Part shown: one piece after another, positions 32,834-44,269 of the stretch
Layout: every line of letters starts with the position of its first letter
Position numbering within the stretch: the stretch's first letter is position 1
The notes under the pieces: model-generated
What the model was told of the DNA's origin: nothing
Seen by the model: the letters and a program-made list of their open reading frames with translations, nothing else
Databases searched by the model: none
Origin: Halomonas sp.
GTDB lineage: Bacteria; Pseudomonadota; Gammaproteobacteria; Pseudomonadales; Halomonadaceae
Reading direction: 5' to 3'
Length of the DNA stretch: 55,807 bases
NCBI RefSeq assembly: GCF_014859505.1
Contig: NZ_JACUUD010000007.1
Span: 1-55,807 of the forward strand
Position numbers and translations under genes: made by a program

Positions 32834-34291
32834 CTACCAGAAGGTGACCACCAGGAAATAGGCCATCAAGGTCACCAGCACCGTGCTGATCAGGTTGAGC
32901 GCGAAGCCGGCGCGGATCATCGACTGGATCTTCATGTGCCCCGTGGCGAAGACGATGGCGTTGGGTGGCGTGGCCACCGGCATCATGAAGGCGCAGCTGG
33001 CGGCGATGGCGGCGGGCACGGTGATCAGCAGCGGAGAGATGTCCAGCGACAGGGCCAGGGCGCCCAGCAGCGGTAGGAAGGCCGCCGCGGTGGCGGTGTT
33101 GGAGGTCACCTCGGTCAGGAAGATGATCACCAGCACCACCACGGCGATCATGGCCAACAGCGGGAAGGTGCCGAAGATGGCCAGCTGCTCGGCGATCCAG
33201 CTGGCCAGTCCGGTGCGGGTGATGGTGCCGGCCAGGGCCAGGCCGCCGCCGAACAGCAGCAGGATGCCCCAGGGCAGCTTCTGGGCCTCTTCCCAGATCA
33301 TCAGCCGCTCGCCGTCGCCACGGCCGCTGGGTACCAGGAAGAGCACCACGCCGGCGGTGATGGCGACGCCGGTATCGGAGAGCCAGCTCAGGCCCAGGTC
33401 ATTGAGCAGTGGGCGCACCACCCAGGCCACCGCCGCCAGGGAGAAGATGGTCGCCACACGGGTTTCGGCGGTGGTCATCGGGCCGAGCTTGGTCAGCTCG
33501 TTGCTCACCATGCTGGCGCTGTCCTCGCCGGCGTCCAGGTGGAAGCCGCCGCGGGTCAGCCACCACCAGGCGGCGACCATCATGGCGATACTGATGGGCA
33601 GCCCGATGACCATCCACTGGGCGAAGCCGATATCGATGCCGCGATCCTCTGCCAGGTAGCCGGCCAGCAGGGCGTTGGGGGGTGTGCCGATCAGGGTCGC
33701 CACACCACCGATGCTGGCGGAATAGGCGATAGCCAGCAGCAGGGCGGTGGCATAGCGCTTGACTTCGGCGGGGTCGCTGTCGCCGAGCAGGCTGATGACC
33801 GACATCCCGATGGGCAGCATCATGATCGCGGTAGCGGTGTTGGAGACCCACATGCTCAGGAAGCCGGTGGCGATCATGAACCCGCCGATCTGCCGACGGG
33901 GCTGATGCCCCACCAGCTGGAGCACGTGCAGCGCCAGGCGGCGATGCAGGTTCCAGCGCTGCATCGCGATACCGAGCAGGAAACCGCCCAGGAACAGGTA
34001 GATGATCGGGTTGGCGTAGCTGCCGGTGGCCTCCCCCAGGGTGCCGAGCCCGAGTGCAGGAACCAGTAACATCGGCAGCAGCGAGGTGACCGGAATGGGC
34101 ACGGCCTCGGTGGACCACCAGGTGGCCATCAGCAGGGCCATCCCCACGCAGGCCCAGGCGGCTTCGTTCATCCCTGCAGGTGGCGGCAGGATCAGGGTGG
34201 CCAGCAGCAGGGCGGGGCCCAGCCACAGGCCGAAGCGGCCGGGACCGGAGGGCCCGGGTGTCTTCTTGGGAACGTCGGGACTCGTCTGCAT
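32834..34291 (-). CDS. SLC13/DASS family sodium:anion symporter
   Basis: A 485-residue inner-membrane protein with about twelve helices, importing dicarboxylates or sulfate with sodium. Signatures include SNTATAIMMLPIGMS and TSNTATAAAFLPLLGALALS (the paired SNT sodium-site motifs) and VATPPNAIVFATGHM. ATG 34291 was chosen for GGAG seven bases upstream; starts at 34303 and 34318 lack one. It is divergent from cysQ, which makes sulfate a reasonable substrate guess, but the family mostly carries dicarboxylates. Confidence 0.9.
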   Translation of the reverse strand: MQTSPDVPKKTPGPSGPGRFGLWLGPALLLATLILPPPAGMNEAAWACVGMALLMATWWSTEAVPIPVTSLLPMLLVPALGLGTLGEATGSYANPIIYLFLGGFLLGIAMQRWNLHRRLALHVLQLVGHQPRRQIGGFMIATGFLSMWVSNTATAIMMLPIGMSVISLLGDSDPAEVKRYATALLLAIAYSASIGGVATLIGTPPNALLAGYLAEDRGIDIGFAQWMVIGLPISIAMMVAAWWWLTRGGFHLDAGEDSASMVSNELTKLGPMTTAETRVATIFSLAAVAWVVRPLLNDLGLSWLSDTGVAITAGVVLFLVPSGRGDGERLMIWEEAQKLPWGILLLFGGGLALAGTITRTGLASWIAEQLAIFGTFPLLAMIAVVVLVIIFLTEVTSNTATAAAFLPLLGALALSLDISPLLITVPAAIAASCAFMMPVATPPNAIVFATGHMKIQSMIRAGFALNLISTVLVTLMAYFLVVTFW

Positions 34292-34342
34292 GCATGTCTC
34301 CATCGGCAGGAGGGGCACCCAGCGGGTGCAAAACGACGCGGA

Positions 34343-34371
34343 ATGATACTTAAGTTGTAGAAGATCGTCAG
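34343..34371 (-). promoter_or_regulatory. Putative promoter of the SLC13 transporter gene
   Basis: On the minus strand CTGACG (34366-34371) and TATCAT (34343-34348) are separated by 17 bases in an AT-rich intergenic stretch, about 52 bases before the transporter start. Confidence 0.45.
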
Positions 34372-34531
34372 ATGTCTTTTATGCGCCTTTAGTCTAATAC
34401 CTGTTGTTGTCGTCCAGCAGAGACCCCCATCCTTGGAAGGGACTATTCGTTGGCCCGAATCCTGTTGTCTCCAGCCCAATTTTCGTAGCGCCTTTCGACG
34501 CCAACCTTCGCCGTAATTCCGGGAGCCTGGC

Positions 34532-35380
34532 ATGACCCCATATGATGTTCCTGCGGATCTGAAGGATCTGGTCAACCTCTGTGAACAGGCGGGCCGTGCC
34601 ATCCTGGCGGTGCGCAAGGCGGGCTTTCGGGTCGATTCCAAGGACGACGCCTCACCGGTGACGGCCGCAGACCTTGCCGCCAACGAGATCCTGGTGGAGG
34701 GCCTAGCGGCCTGTTCGACGCTGCCGATTCTCTCCGAGGAGGGGCGCGTGGTGCCCTGGGCCGAGCGCCAGAAGTGGCGACGCTTCTGGCTGCTCGATCC
34801 GCTGGATGGCACCCGTGAGTTCGTCGATGGCTTCGATGACTTTACCGTCAATGTAGCGCTGATCGAGGCGGGCAGGCCGGTGCTTGGGGTGGTGCATGCG
34901 CCGGCCTTGGGCACCAGCTGGGCCGGCACCGTCGAGGAGGGGGCCTGGCGCTGGCAGGAAAGTGAGCGCCAGACGATTCACGTCGCACCGCTTCGCGTGG
35001 CACCGCGCTGGCCGCCAAGAATACTGGCCAGTCGGGCCCATCTGGATGCCGCCACTCGGGAGTGGATCGCGGCGATTCCCGGGGCGCAGCTTTCCCGCTG
35101 CGGCAGCTCGGTGAAGTTCTGTCGCATCGCCGAGGGTCGGGCCGATCTCTATCCGCGTTTTTCCCCGACCTGCGAGTGGGATACCGCTGCCGGCCAGGCG
35201 GTGCTTGAAGCGGCGGGGGGGGCGGTGCTCGCCGCCGAGACGCTGGACCCGCTGCGCTGCCAGCAGGGCGAGAGCCTGGTCAATGGCCACTTCATCGCCT
35301 GTGCGGTGCCGGCGTGGAGGGAGCGCCTGGCCGCCGTGTCGCGCCAGGCGGTTTGGGATGAGACGAAACCATTGGTATAA
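34532..35380 (+). CDS. cysQ: 3'(2'),5'-bisphosphate nucleotidase CysQ
   Basis: Hydrolyses 3'-phosphoadenosine 5'-phosphate, a by-product of sulfate assimilation, to AMP. The 282-residue protein belongs to the inositol-monophosphatase superfamily: LPILSEEG (metal-binding Glu), WLLDPLDGTREFVDGFDDFT (the DPLDGT motif) and CEWDTAAGQAVLEAAGGAV at the C-terminus. GGGAG lies seven bases before the ATG. It is divergent from the SLC13 transporter. Confidence 0.95.
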   Translation: MTPYDVPADLKDLVNLCEQAGRAILAVRKAGFRVDSKDDASPVTAADLAANEILVEGLAACSTLPILSEEGRVVPWAERQKWRRFWLLDPLDGTREFVDGFDDFTVNVALIEAGRPVLGVVHAPALGTSWAGTVEEGAWRWQESERQTIHVAPLRVAPRWPPRILASRAHLDAATREWIAAIPGAQLSRCGSSVKFCRIAEGRADLYPRFSPTCEWDTAAGQAVLEAAGGAVLAAETLDPLRCQQGESLVNGHFIACAVPAWRERLAAVSRQAVWDETKPLV

Positions 35381-35381
35381 T
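35353..35381 (+). promoter_or_regulatory. Promoter for the DUF2489 gene, overlapping cysQ end
   Basis: TTGGGA (35353-35358) and a perfect TATAAT (35376-35381) are spaced by 17 bases and lie at the very 3' end of cysQ, about 70 bases before the next start codon. Confidence 0.6.
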
Positions 35382-35452
35382 GAAACTTGTACACAGGTTC
35401 TACAGTCATTGTTCCTAAAGCCACAATCCGTAACCTAACCCTGAGATCCCTG

Positions 35453-35920
35453 ATGACGACAACCACTGCGCTTGTCCTTATCGGCATTGGCCTGGTGATC
35501 ATCGCTGGCCTTGCTGCTTACGCCTACACGCTTCGCCGGGAGGTCCGCCGCCGCCAGGCCTTCCGTGAGGAGGAGGAGCGTCGCGCCCGCGACAACTGCC
35601 TCGAGAATCTGGAGATGGTGGCCTCGTCACTCCTGCAGGAGCAGGTGGATGTGACCGAGGGTGCCTGGCGCTGCAAGGTGCTGCTGGAAATCCTCGATCC
35701 ACGGCTGATGGAGCGCGACACCTTTCGGCCCTTCGGCGAGGTGCACGCTCGTACTCGCCATCTCCATACTCACGAGGCGCGCAAGGCGCTGACACCCAAG
35801 GAACGTTTCAAGGAGGATCGAGAACGATTCGCCGTTGAAGAGGAACTGCGAGAGGCGGTGCTCGTTGCGGCCGGCGCGGTACTGGAATTCAGGCGCAATT
35901 GGCCGGGAAGCCTGCATTGA
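35453..35920 (+). CDS. DUF2489 family membrane-anchored protein
   Basis: A 155-residue protein with one N-terminal transmembrane helix (TALVLIGIGLVIIAGLAAYA) followed by a charged helical cytoplasmic region containing RDNCLENLEMVASSLLQEQV and TEGAWRCKVLLEILDP, the DUF2489 pattern. Function is unknown. ATG 35453 begins the helix and matches family starts, although its ribosome site is weak; an upstream TTG at 35387 is less likely. Confidence 0.82.
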   Translation: MTTTTALVLIGIGLVIIAGLAAYAYTLRREVRRRQAFREEEERRARDNCLENLEMVASSLLQEQVDVTEGAWRCKVLLEILDPRLMERDTFRPFGEVHARTRHLHTHEARKALTPKERFKEDRERFAVEEELREAVLVAAGAVLEFRRNWPGSLH

Positions 35921-36214
35921 ATCGACAGCTTGCCCTGAATCTCAGACAGAGATAGTGCTCGGATATTTTCGAACGCTGTGCGTATACTGTATCACTCTGC
36001 TAAGTTCATAACATGGTGATTGAAAGACCGCTCGAGCTGCTGCAAGCTGTGTTCGTGTCGAGTCCTGTCGAGGTAGCTTTCGCTGCATGGCAGGTTTGGG
36101 ACGGACGCGGTGGAACTGACTCCGCGGCGCCCAATCGTCGGGATCATCTGGGAAGGTGTTGCACACGCTGCCTGTCCTGGAATCAAGCAAGAAAAAAAGA
36201 CAAGGAGTTTCACC

Positions 36215-36871
36215 ATGAAGAAATCCACGACTGGCTTGCTGCTCGGTTCTGCCCTGGTGGTCGGCCTGGCGGGCTGTGCTACCCCTAACACCAACCCCTC
36301 GTCCGACCGTCCGTGGTACCAGCAGCCGGTGACCTGCGGCATCGCTGGCAGCCTGATCGGCGGCAGCATCGGCTACGCCACCAGCGGCAGCTCCGATGAA
36401 GAGGAAGGTGCCGCCACCGGTGCCTTTGCCGGTGCCGCTATCGGCGCCCTGCTGTGTGCCGACCGTACCCCGGCCCCGGTGGCCGAGCCCGAGCCGATGC
36501 CGGCGCCCGAGCCCGAGCCCGTGCCGGACTTCGAGCCGGTGACCCTCTCCAGCGAGGTCAACTTCGCGTTTGACTCCGATGAGCTGCGTCCCCAGGCCGA
36601 AATGACCCTGGACGAAGTTGCCCGTCGCCTGCGCGAGCACACCGACGTGCGCATCCGCATCGAGGGTCATACCGACTCCGTCGGCTCCGCCCAGTACAAC
36701 CAGGGCCTCTCCGAGCGTCGTGCCAACTCCGTGCGCAGCTACCTGGCCAGCCAGGGTGTTGCCGGTGACCGCATGATCGCCGTGGGCTACGGTGAGCAGC
36801 GTCCGGTTGCTACCAACGAGACCGACGAGGGCCGGGCCCTTAACCGTCGCGTCGAGATCGACCGTCAGTAA
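36215..36871 (+). CDS. OmpA family outer-membrane lipoprotein
   Basis: A 218-residue lipoprotein with lipobox GLAGC (Cys21). It has a glycine-zipper region at about 42-80 (GIAGSLIGGSIGYATSG and GAFAGAAIGALL), a Pro/Glu linker (EPEPMPAPEPEPVPDFEP), and a C-terminal OmpA domain that binds peptidoglycan (VNFAFDSDELRP, IRIEGHTDSVGSAQYNQGLS, RRANSVRSYL, NRRVEI). AAGGAG precedes the ATG. It tethers the outer membrane to the wall. Codon use is strongly biased, consistent with high expression. The 294 bases before it contain TATACT (35983-35988) without a good partner -35. Confidence 0.93.
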   Translation: MKKSTTGLLLGSALVVGLAGCATPNTNPSSDRPWYQQPVTCGIAGSLIGGSIGYATSGSSDEEEGAATGAFAGAAIGALLCADRTPAPVAEPEPMPAPEPEPVPDFEPVTLSSEVNFAFDSDELRPQAEMTLDEVARRLREHTDVRIRIEGHTDSVGSAQYNQGLSERRANSVRSYLASQGVAGDRMIAVGYGEQRPVATNETDEGRALNRRVEIDRQ

Positions 36872-36908
36872 CCGACCGTCGTGACCCGGGCGAGTCATCG
36901 CCCGCTCA

Positions 36909-36938
36909 GCAGGGGCGCCTTCGGGCGCCCCTGCTGCA
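36909..36938 (+). terminator. Terminator after the OmpA-type lipoprotein gene
   Basis: A perfect 13-bp stem (36909-36921 with 36926-36938) with a TTCG tetraloop, 37 bases after the stop codon, followed by CATTCTG. The same loop occurs in the hairpin at 4461-4492. Confidence 0.85.
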
Positions 36939-37116
36939 TTCTGCTCGCGGAGCGCTCGGCCTTCCGAATGATCGGTTAGTCCTGTGCCCTGTTGGCGGCC
37001 GCTCGGTGGCGTGACGAGCCTCGACTCTGGTATGGTAGTGCCCGCCCTTTCTTACCCTGTTTACCGCGACATGTGGTCTTTCGTATGGGCCACCACTGCG
37101 CACAAGGACCCCCTTC

Positions 37117-39015
37117 ATGCCCATCGTTACCCTGCCCGACGGCAGTCAGAGAACCTTCGATACCCCGATCACCGTGATGCAGCTGGCCGAGGAGATCGGC
37201 CCCGGGCTTGCCAAGGCCTGTGTGGCCGGCAAGATCGACGGCGTGCCGGTGGATGCCGCCGACCTGATCGAGCGCGACGCCGAGGTGGCCATCCTCACCG
37301 CCCGTGACGCCGAGGGCCTGGAGGTGATCCGTCACTCCTGCGCCCACCTGATCGGTCATGCCGTCAAGCAGCTCTACCCCGAGGCCAAGATGGCCATCGG
37401 CCCGGTGATCGATGACGGCTTCTACTACGATATCGACTTTGGCCGGTCGGTGACCCCCGACGACCTCGAGGCGATCGAGATGCGCATGAGGGAGCTGATC
37501 GAGCGGGACTACGACGTGGTTCGTGAGTATGTCGATCGCGACCGCGCGATGCTGGCCTTCCTGCACCGCGACGAGCCCTACAAGCAGGAGATCGTGCGCG
37601 ATATCCCGGAAGGGGAGTCCATTCGTCTCTACCACCATGAAGAATATACCGACATGTGCCGGGGCCCCCATGTGCCCAATACTCGGCACCTGAAGGCCTT
37701 CAAGCTCACCAAGCTGGCCGGCGCCTACTGGCGCGGCGACGCCAGCAAGCCGATGCTGACCCGCATCTACGGCACCGCCTGGCCCGACAAGAAGCAGCTC
37801 AAGGCCTATCTCAAGCGCCTCGAGGAGGCCGAGAAACGCGACCATCGCAAGCTGGCCCGGAAGATGGACCTCTTCCACCTCCAGGAGGAGGCCCCGGGCA
37901 TGGTCTTCTGGCACCCCAACGGCTGGACCATGTACCAGGCGCTGGAGCAGTACATGCGCCGGGTGCAGATCGAGAACGGCTACCAGGAGATCAAGACGCC
38001 CCAGGTGGTGGATCTCTCGCTGTGGAAGAAGTCCGGCCACTGGGGGCACTACAGCGAGCTGATGTTCACCACCGAGTCCGAGAAGCGCGACTACGCGGTG
38101 AAGCCGATGAACTGCCCCTGCCACGTGCAGGTGTTCAACCAGGGCCTGAAGAGCTACCGGGACCTGCCGCTGCGCCTGGCCGAGTTCGGCAGCTGCCATC
38201 GCAACGAGCCCTCCGGCTCCCTGCATGGCCTGATGCGGGTGCGCGCCTTCACTCAGGACGACGCCCACATCTTCTGCACCGAGAAGCAGATCCAGGCCGA
38301 GGCCGAAGACTTCATCGCCTTGACCCTCAAGGTCTACAAGGAACTGGGCTTCGATGAGGTGGAGCTCAAGCTCTCCACGCGCCCCGATGACTTCCTCGGT
38401 GAGCCGGAGATGTGGGACCGCGCCGAGGCGGGCCTCGAGGCGGCGCTCAATGCCACCGGTCTCGAGTGGGAGCTGCAGCCGGGCGAGGGCGCCTTCTACG
38501 GCCCCAAGATCGAGTTCTCCCTGCGCGACTGCCTCAATCGCGTCTGGCAGTGCGGCACCCTGCAGCTGGACTTCAACCTGCCGGGCCGCCTCGGCGCCCA
38601 GTTCGTCGACGAGGACGGCGCCCGCAAGACCCCGGTGATGCTGCACCGCGCGATCCTGGGCTCCTTCGAGCGCTTCCTCGGCATCCTCATCGAGCACTAT
38701 GCCGGGGCCATGCCGCTGTGGCTGGCGCCGCAGCAGGCGGTGATCCTCAATATCACCGATGCTCAGCGCGATTTCGTGCTCGATCTCGAGCAACGGCTGC
38801 AGAAAATCGGCCTTCGCGTCAAGGCGGACTTGAGGAACGAGAAGATCGGCTTTAAAATCCGTGAGCATACGTTGCAGAAGGTTCCCTATCTCCTCGTGGT
38901 GGGAGATAAGGAAGTCGAGGCCGACTCGGTGGCCGTGCGTACGCGTACCGGCGAGGATCTAGGCACAATGCGGGTCGATGACCTCATCGAGCGTCTGAAC
39001 GCCGAACTCGGCTGA
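37117..39015 (+). CDS. thrS: Threonyl-tRNA synthetase
   Basis: Charges tRNA-Thr; 632 residues. An N-terminal TGS domain (1-60) is followed by the editing domain ([20 protein letters not shown], and [13 protein letters not shown] with zinc/editing residues), the class II catalytic core ([20 protein letters not shown]; motif 2 [20 protein letters not shown] then [15 protein letters not shown]; motif 3 [20 protein letters not shown]) and a C-terminal anticodon domain. Start ATG 37117 has AAGGA upstream. First gene of the conserved thrS-infC-rpmI-rplT-pheST-ihfA block. Confidence 0.98.
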   Translation: MPIVTLPDGSQRTFDTPITVMQLAEEIGPGLAKACVAGKIDGVPVDAADLIERDAEVAILTARDAEGLEVIRHSCAHLIGHAVKQLYPEAKMAIGPVIDDGFYYDIDFGRSVTPDDLEAIEMRMRELIERDYDVVREYVDRDRAMLAFLHRDEPYKQEIVRDIPEGESIRLYHHEEYTDMCRGPHVPNTRHLKAFKLTKLAGAYWRGDASKPMLTRIYGTAWPDKKQLKAYLKRLEEAEKRDHRKLARKMDLFHLQEEAPGMVFWHPNGWTMYQALEQYMRRVQIENGYQEIKTPQVVDLSLWKKSGHWGHYSELMFTTESEKRDYAVKPMNCPCHVQVFNQGLKSYRDLPLRLAEFGSCHRNEPSGSLHGLMRVRAFTQDDAHIFCTEKQIQAEAEDFIALTLKVYKELGFDEVELKLSTRPDDFLGEPEMWDRAEAGLEAALNATGLEWELQPGEGAFYGPKIEFSLRDCLNRVWQCGTLQLDFNLPGRLGAQFVDEDGARKTPVMLHRAILGSFERFLGILIEHYAGAMPLWLAPQQAVILNITDAQRDFVLDLEQRLQKIGLRVKADLRNEKIGFKIREHTLQKVPYLLVVGDKEVEADSVAVRTRTGEDLGTMRVDDLIERLNAELG

Positions 39016-39048
39016 CGACAACGTCAATCGTCTTAAGGAGACTGAGCG

Positions 39049-39591
39049 ATCAAGCGAAGCAACCCAAGAGGGCGCGTCCAGGATAAGCGCCCCCCGATGA
39101 ACGAGCGTATTACCGAGGATCAGGTTCGCCTGATTGATGCCGACGGCGAGCAGCTGGGCGTCGTGCCCACCAGTGAAGCTCTGGAGCGCGCCGAAGCCTC
39201 GGGAATGGACCTCGTACAGATATCCAATGCCGATCCGATCGTCTGCAAGATCATGGACTACGGCAAGTTCGTCTTCGAGCAAAAGAAGCAGAAGTCCGCT
39301 CAGAAGAAGAAGACGAAGCAGATTCAGGTCAAGGAAGTCAAGTTCCGGCCTGGCACCGACGAGGGTGACTATCAGGTCAAGATGAAGAACCTGATCCGTT
39401 TCCTCGAAGGGGGCGACAAGGGCAAGGTCACGCTGCGTTTCCGCGGTCGTGAGATGGCGCATCAGGACCTCGGCCGCAAGCTGATGGAACGGATCGCCGC
39501 CGATCTCGAGGAGATCGGGATCGTGGAGTCCTTCCCGAAGATGGAAGGGCGCCAGATGATCATGATCATTGCCCCCAAGAAAAAGCAGTAA
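39049..39591 (+). CDS. infC: Translation initiation factor IF-3, probable ATC start
   Basis: IF-3 discriminates against wrong start codons; 180 residues from ATC 39049, the same length as E. coli IF-3. AAGGAG lies eight bases before the ATC, and the reading from there ([16 protein letters not shown] then [20 protein letters not shown]) matches the basic N-terminal extension of the family. The first ATG, 39097, has no ribosome site and would drop 16 residues. A rare start codon (ATT or ATC) in infC is the known basis of autoregulation by IF-3. N- and C-domain motifs ([18 protein letters not shown] segment, [17 protein letters not shown]) are intact. Confidence 0.95.
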   Translation: MKRSNPRGRVQDKRPPMNERITEDQVRLIDADGEQLGVVPTSEALERAEASGMDLVQISNADPIVCKIMDYGKFVFEQKKQKSAQKKKTKQIQVKEVKFRPGTDEGDYQVKMKNLIRFLEGGDKGKVTLRFRGREMAHQDLGRKLMERIAADLEEIGIVESFPKMEGRQMIMIIAPKKKQ

Positions 39592-39698
39592 GCAGTAGAG
39601 AAAAAGTGATCCGGCGGCCGGTCCAACGGGCAGTGGGTGTCAGCATCCACCGTCGGCCCCGGGTTTTCTGAATAAACCTCGTAATGGAGTGTTCTTCC

Positions 39699-39893
39699 AT
39701 GCCGAAGATCAAGACCAACCGTGGCGCCGCCAAGCGCTTCAAGAAGACGGCCAACGGCTTCAAGCACAAGCAGTCGTTCCGTAGCCACATCCTGACCAAG
39801 AAGTCCACCAAGCGTAAGCGTCAGCTGCGTGGGATGAAGCAGATCCATGACGCCGACAAGGCGCTCATCCAGCGGATGCTGCCTAACCTGTAA
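39699..39893 (+). CDS. rpmI: 50S ribosomal protein L35
   Basis: A 64-residue basic ribosomal protein starting [20 protein letters not shown], the standard L35 sequence. The ATG at 39699 is preceded by TGGAG. It lies 107 bases after infC and 35 before rplT in the conserved IF3-L35-L20 operon, in which L20 commonly represses translation of the pair. Confidence 0.98.
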   Translation: MPKIKTNRGAAKRFKKTANGFKHKQSFRSHILTKKSTKRKRQLRGMKQIHDADKALIQRMLPNL

Positions 39894-39928
39894 CCCTTGG
39901 TAGACCCTTTTTTCGTCAGGAGTAAGCT

Positions 39929-40282
39929 ATGACTCGTGTCAAGCGTGGCGTTGTCGCCCGTCGTCGTCACAAGAAGATTCTCAAGCAGGCCAAGGGCTAC
40001 TACGGTGCCCGCAGCCGCGTGTTCCGCGTTGCCAAGCAGGCCGTCATCAAGGCCGGCCAGTACGCCTACCGCGATCGCCGCAATCGCAAGCGCCAGTTCC
40101 GCGCCCTGTGGATCCAGCGTATCAACGCCGGTGCGCGGCAGCACGGCCTGTCCTACAGCCGCTTCGTGGGCGGCCTGAAGAAGGCCGGCATCGAGATCGA
40201 CCGCAAGGTCCTCGCGGACCTGGCCGTGAACGAGAAGGCCGCCTTCGCTGCCATCGTCGAGAAGGCCAAGGCTGCCCAGTAA
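39929..40282 (+). CDS. rplT: 50S ribosomal protein L20
   Basis: A 117-residue RNA-binding protein of the large subunit ([39 protein letters not shown]). CAGGAG precedes the ATG. In related bacteria L20 also binds the leader of its own operon; no attempt was made to fold that region here. Confidence 0.98.
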   Translation: MTRVKRGVVARRRHKKILKQAKGYYGARSRVFRVAKQAVIKAGQYAYRDRRNRKRQFRALWIQRINAGARQHGLSYSRFVGGLKKAGIEIDRKVLADLAVNEKAAFAAIVEKAKAAQ

Positions 40283-40286
40283 GTGA

Positions 40287-41423
<1,137 letters not shown>

Positions 41424-41456
41424 TCTCCCTCGCACCCGCACAACACAGGATTTGTC

Positions 41457-43838
41457 ATGAAATTTTCCGAACAGTGGCTGCGCGAGTGGGTGTCACCGCA
41501 GCTTGCCACCCAGGCCCTGGCCGACCAGATCACAATGGCCGGCCTCGAGGTCGATGCCGTCGAGCCCGTGGCGGCGGTCTTCGATGGCGTTGTGGTGGCC
41601 CAGGTGCTGGAGAAGCTCCAGCATCCCGATGCCGACAAGCTCAGCGTATGCCGGGTCGACGACGGCTCCGGCGCGCCGGTGCAGGTGGTGTGCGGGGCGC
41701 CCAACGTGGCGGTGGGGCAGAGGGTGCCCTTCGCCCGGGTCGGTGCCCTGCTGCCCGGCGATTTCAAGATAAGGAAGGCCAAGCTGCGCGGCCAGGAGTC
41801 CCGCGGCATGATCTGCTCCGCCTCGGAACTCGGCCTCGAGGAGGAGACCTCCCCGGGCATCCTTGCGCTGCCGGCGAACGCCCCGGTGGGCGAGGACTTC
41901 CGCCTCTGGCTGGGCCTGGATGACCATACCATCGAGGTGGACCTGACGCCCAACCGCGGCGACTGCCTGAGCCTCAAGGGCCTGGCCCGCGAGGTTGGCG
42001 TGCTCAACCGCCTGCCGGTGGGCGGGCCCGCCATCGCGGCGGTCGCCGCGACCCATGACGAGACCTTCGCGGTGCGCGTCGAGGACCCCGAACACTGCCC
42101 GCGTTACATCGGCCGCTTGATCAAGGGCGTCGACGTGACCGCCGAAACGCCGCTGTGGATGGTGGAGCGCCTGCGTCGCAGCGGCATTCGCGCCATCGAT
42201 CCGGTGGTGGATGTCACCAACTACGTGATGCTGGAGCTCGGCCAGCCCCTGCACGCCTTCGATCGAGCCAACCTGCATGGTGCCGTGGTCGTGCGCCTGG
42301 CCCGGGCGGGCGAGCGTCTGGTGCTGCTCGACGGCCAGGAGGTGACGCTGACCCATGGCACTCTGGTGATCGCTGACGAGCGTGGCCCGTTGGCCATCGC
42401 CGGGGTGATGGGGGGCGAGCACTCTGGCGTGAATACCGAGACCCGCGACATCTTCCTGGAGTCGGCCTTCTTCGCTCCCCTGGCGGTGGCCGGCCAGGCG
42501 CGCGGCTACGGTCTGCACACCGACGCCTCCCACCGCTTCGAGCGTGGCGTGGACGCTGGCCTGGCCCGTGAGGCGGCCGAGCGCGCCACGGCGCTTCTGC
42601 TGCAGATCACCGGCGGCGAGCCGGGTCCCCTGGTGGAGGTGGCAAGCCCCGAGCACCTGCCCGCCGAGCGCCGGGTTCGCCTGCGCGCCGCGCGACTCGA
42701 GCAGGCACTGGGCAAGTCGCTGCCTGCCGATGAGGTCACCGAGATCCTGGAACGCCTGGGCATGGCGGTGCAGACGGATGAGCTCGGCTGGAGCGCCGTG
42801 GCGCCGAGCTGGCGCTTCGATGTCGCCATCGAGGAGGACCTGATCGAGGAGGTGGCGCGCATCCATGGCTACAACCGTCTGCCGGTGCGTCGTCCCCAGG
42901 CCCGCCTCGGGCTGCGCCCCGACCATGAGGCGCGTACCCCGCTGGGCCGCCTGCGTCGCCAGATGGTGGCCCGCGGCTACCAGGAGGCGGTGACCTACAG
43001 CTTCGTTGCCCCCGAACTGCAGAAGGCGCTGCTGCCCGAGGCGGTCTCGCCGGTGCTGGCCAACCCCATCTCCGCGGACCTGTCGGTGATGCGGGCCAGT
43101 CTCTTTCCGGGCCTGGTGCGAGCGCTCGAGCATAACCTCAACCGTCAGCAGACTCGGGTGCGCCTCTTCGAGACCGGCCTGATCTTCCGTGGTGAGCTCG
43201 ATGACCTGCAGCAGATTCCGATGCTGGGCGCTCTGGTATGCGGCTCCCGAGACCCCGAGGGCTGGGCGGCCAGTCCCGAGAGGGTCGACTTCTTCGACCT
43301 CAAGGGGGATCTGGAGAGCCTGCTGGCCATGGGTGGCGAGCCCGAGGCCTGGCGCTTCGAGCCCGCCGAGCATCCGGCGCTGCACCCGGGCCAGTGCGCG
43401 CGGATCCTGCATCGCGGCGAGGAGGCCGGCTGGATCGGCACCCTGCACCCTGCGGTGCGCGCCCAGCTGGGGCTGAAGGTGGACGCCGTGCTGTTCGAGG
43501 TGCGCCTGGACGCCCTGACCCATGGCCGGGTGCCGGCGTTCACTCCGCTATCGCGGTTCCCGGAGGTGCGCCGCGACCTGGCCTTCCTGGTCGACGAGAA
43601 CCTGCCGGTTCAGGCGCTGCTGGACACGCTCCGTGGCCAGGCCGGTGAGTGGCTCACCGAGTGCCGCCTGTTCGATGTCTACCAGGGCAAGGGCGTCCCC
43701 GAAGGTCGCAAGAGTGTGGCCCTGGGCTTGACCTGGCAGCATCCTTCGCGCACGCTGAATGACGAGGAAATCAATCAGTTGGTCGATGCCATCATTACCG
43801 AGTCCCGTCATCACCTGGGCGCGGAGCTTCGCGGATAA
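41457..43838 (+). CDS. pheT: Phenylalanyl-tRNA synthetase beta subunit
   Basis: A 793-residue tRNA-binding and editing chain. An EMAP-II-like tRNA-binding domain lies at about 40-150 (VCGAPNVAVGQRVPFARVGA), then B1/B3-B4 editing modules (DVTNYVMLELGQPLHAFDRA, GVMGGEHSGVN), the B5 domain (RLGMAVQTDELGWSAVAPSW, FDVAIEEDLIEEVARIHGYN) and a C-terminal RNA-binding fold (FPEVRRDLAFLVDENLPVQA). It follows pheS by 33 bases. Confidence 0.98.
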   Translation: MKFSEQWLREWVSPQLATQALADQITMAGLEVDAVEPVAAVFDGVVVAQVLEKLQHPDADKLSVCRVDDGSGAPVQVVCGAPNVAVGQRVPFARVGALLPGDFKIRKAKLRGQESRGMICSASELGLEEETSPGILALPANAPVGEDFRLWLGLDDHTIEVDLTPNRGDCLSLKGLAREVGVLNRLPVGGPAIAAVAATHDETFAVRVEDPEHCPRYIGRLIKGVDVTAETPLWMVERLRRSGIRAIDPVVDVTNYVMLELGQPLHAFDRANLHGAVVVRLARAGERLVLLDGQEVTLTHGTLVIADERGPLAIAGVMGGEHSGVNTETRDIFLESAFFAPLAVAGQARGYGLHTDASHRFERGVDAGLAREAAERATALLLQITGGEPGPLVEVASPEHLPAERRVRLRAARLEQALGKSLPADEVTEILERLGMAVQTDELGWSAVAPSWRFDVAIEEDLIEEVARIHGYNRLPVRRPQARLGLRPDHEARTPLGRLRRQMVARGYQEAVTYSFVAPELQKALLPEAVSPVLANPISADLSVMRASLFPGLVRALEHNLNRQQTRVRLFETGLIFRGELDDLQQIPMLGALVCGSRDPEGWAASPERVDFFDLKGDLESLLAMGGEPEAWRFEPAEHPALHPGQCARILHRGEEAGWIGTLHPAVRAQLGLKVDAVLFEVRLDALTHGRVPAFTPLSRFPEVRRDLAFLVDENLPVQALLDTLRGQAGEWLTECRLFDVYQGKGVPEGRKSVALGLTWQHPSRTLNDEEINQLVDAIITESRHHLGAELRG

Positions 43839-43943
43839 GCCTTTCGGTTACGCTGCGTGGCTGTGCGGCGAGAGAATGTTCCAGCGAGACGGGCAGGTGA
43901 GTCGGCAACGGCCGTGAGGCGGACCCCATACGAGGGAGTGAAC

Positions 43944-44246
43944 ATGGGTGCACTGACCAAGGCCGAGCTGGCCGAGCATCTGCACGCCGAGCTGGGACTC
44001 TCCAAGCGCGAGGCCAAGTCCATGGTGGAGGCCTTCTTCGAGGAGATACGCGCCTGCCTGCGTGAAAACGAGCAGGTCAAGCTCTCCGGCTTCGGGAACT
44101 TCGACCTGCGCGATAAGCGCGAGCGGCCGGGCCGCAACCCCAAGACCGGTGAGGAGATCCCGATCTCCGCCCGGCGCGTGGTGACTTTCCGGCCGGGGCA
44201 GAAGCTCAAGAGCCAGGTGGAAGGCTATCTTGGCGAGGCCCACTGA
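43944..44246 (+). CDS. ihfA: Integration host factor alpha subunit
   Basis: A 100-residue DNA-bending protein of the HU/IHF family, starting [20 protein letters not shown]. It has the conserved [23 protein letters not shown]-binding arm and [11 protein letters not shown] end. GGGAGTG precedes ATG 43944. It forms a heterodimer with IhfB and closes the translation-factor block, as in E. coli and Pseudomonas. Confidence 0.97.
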   Translation: MGALTKAELAEHLHAELGLSKREAKSMVEAFFEEIRACLRENEQVKLSGFGNFDLRDKRERPGRNPKTGEEIPISARRVVTFRPGQKLKSQVEGYLGEAH

Positions 44247-44269
44247 AGACAGCGCCGCCGCGAGACGTG

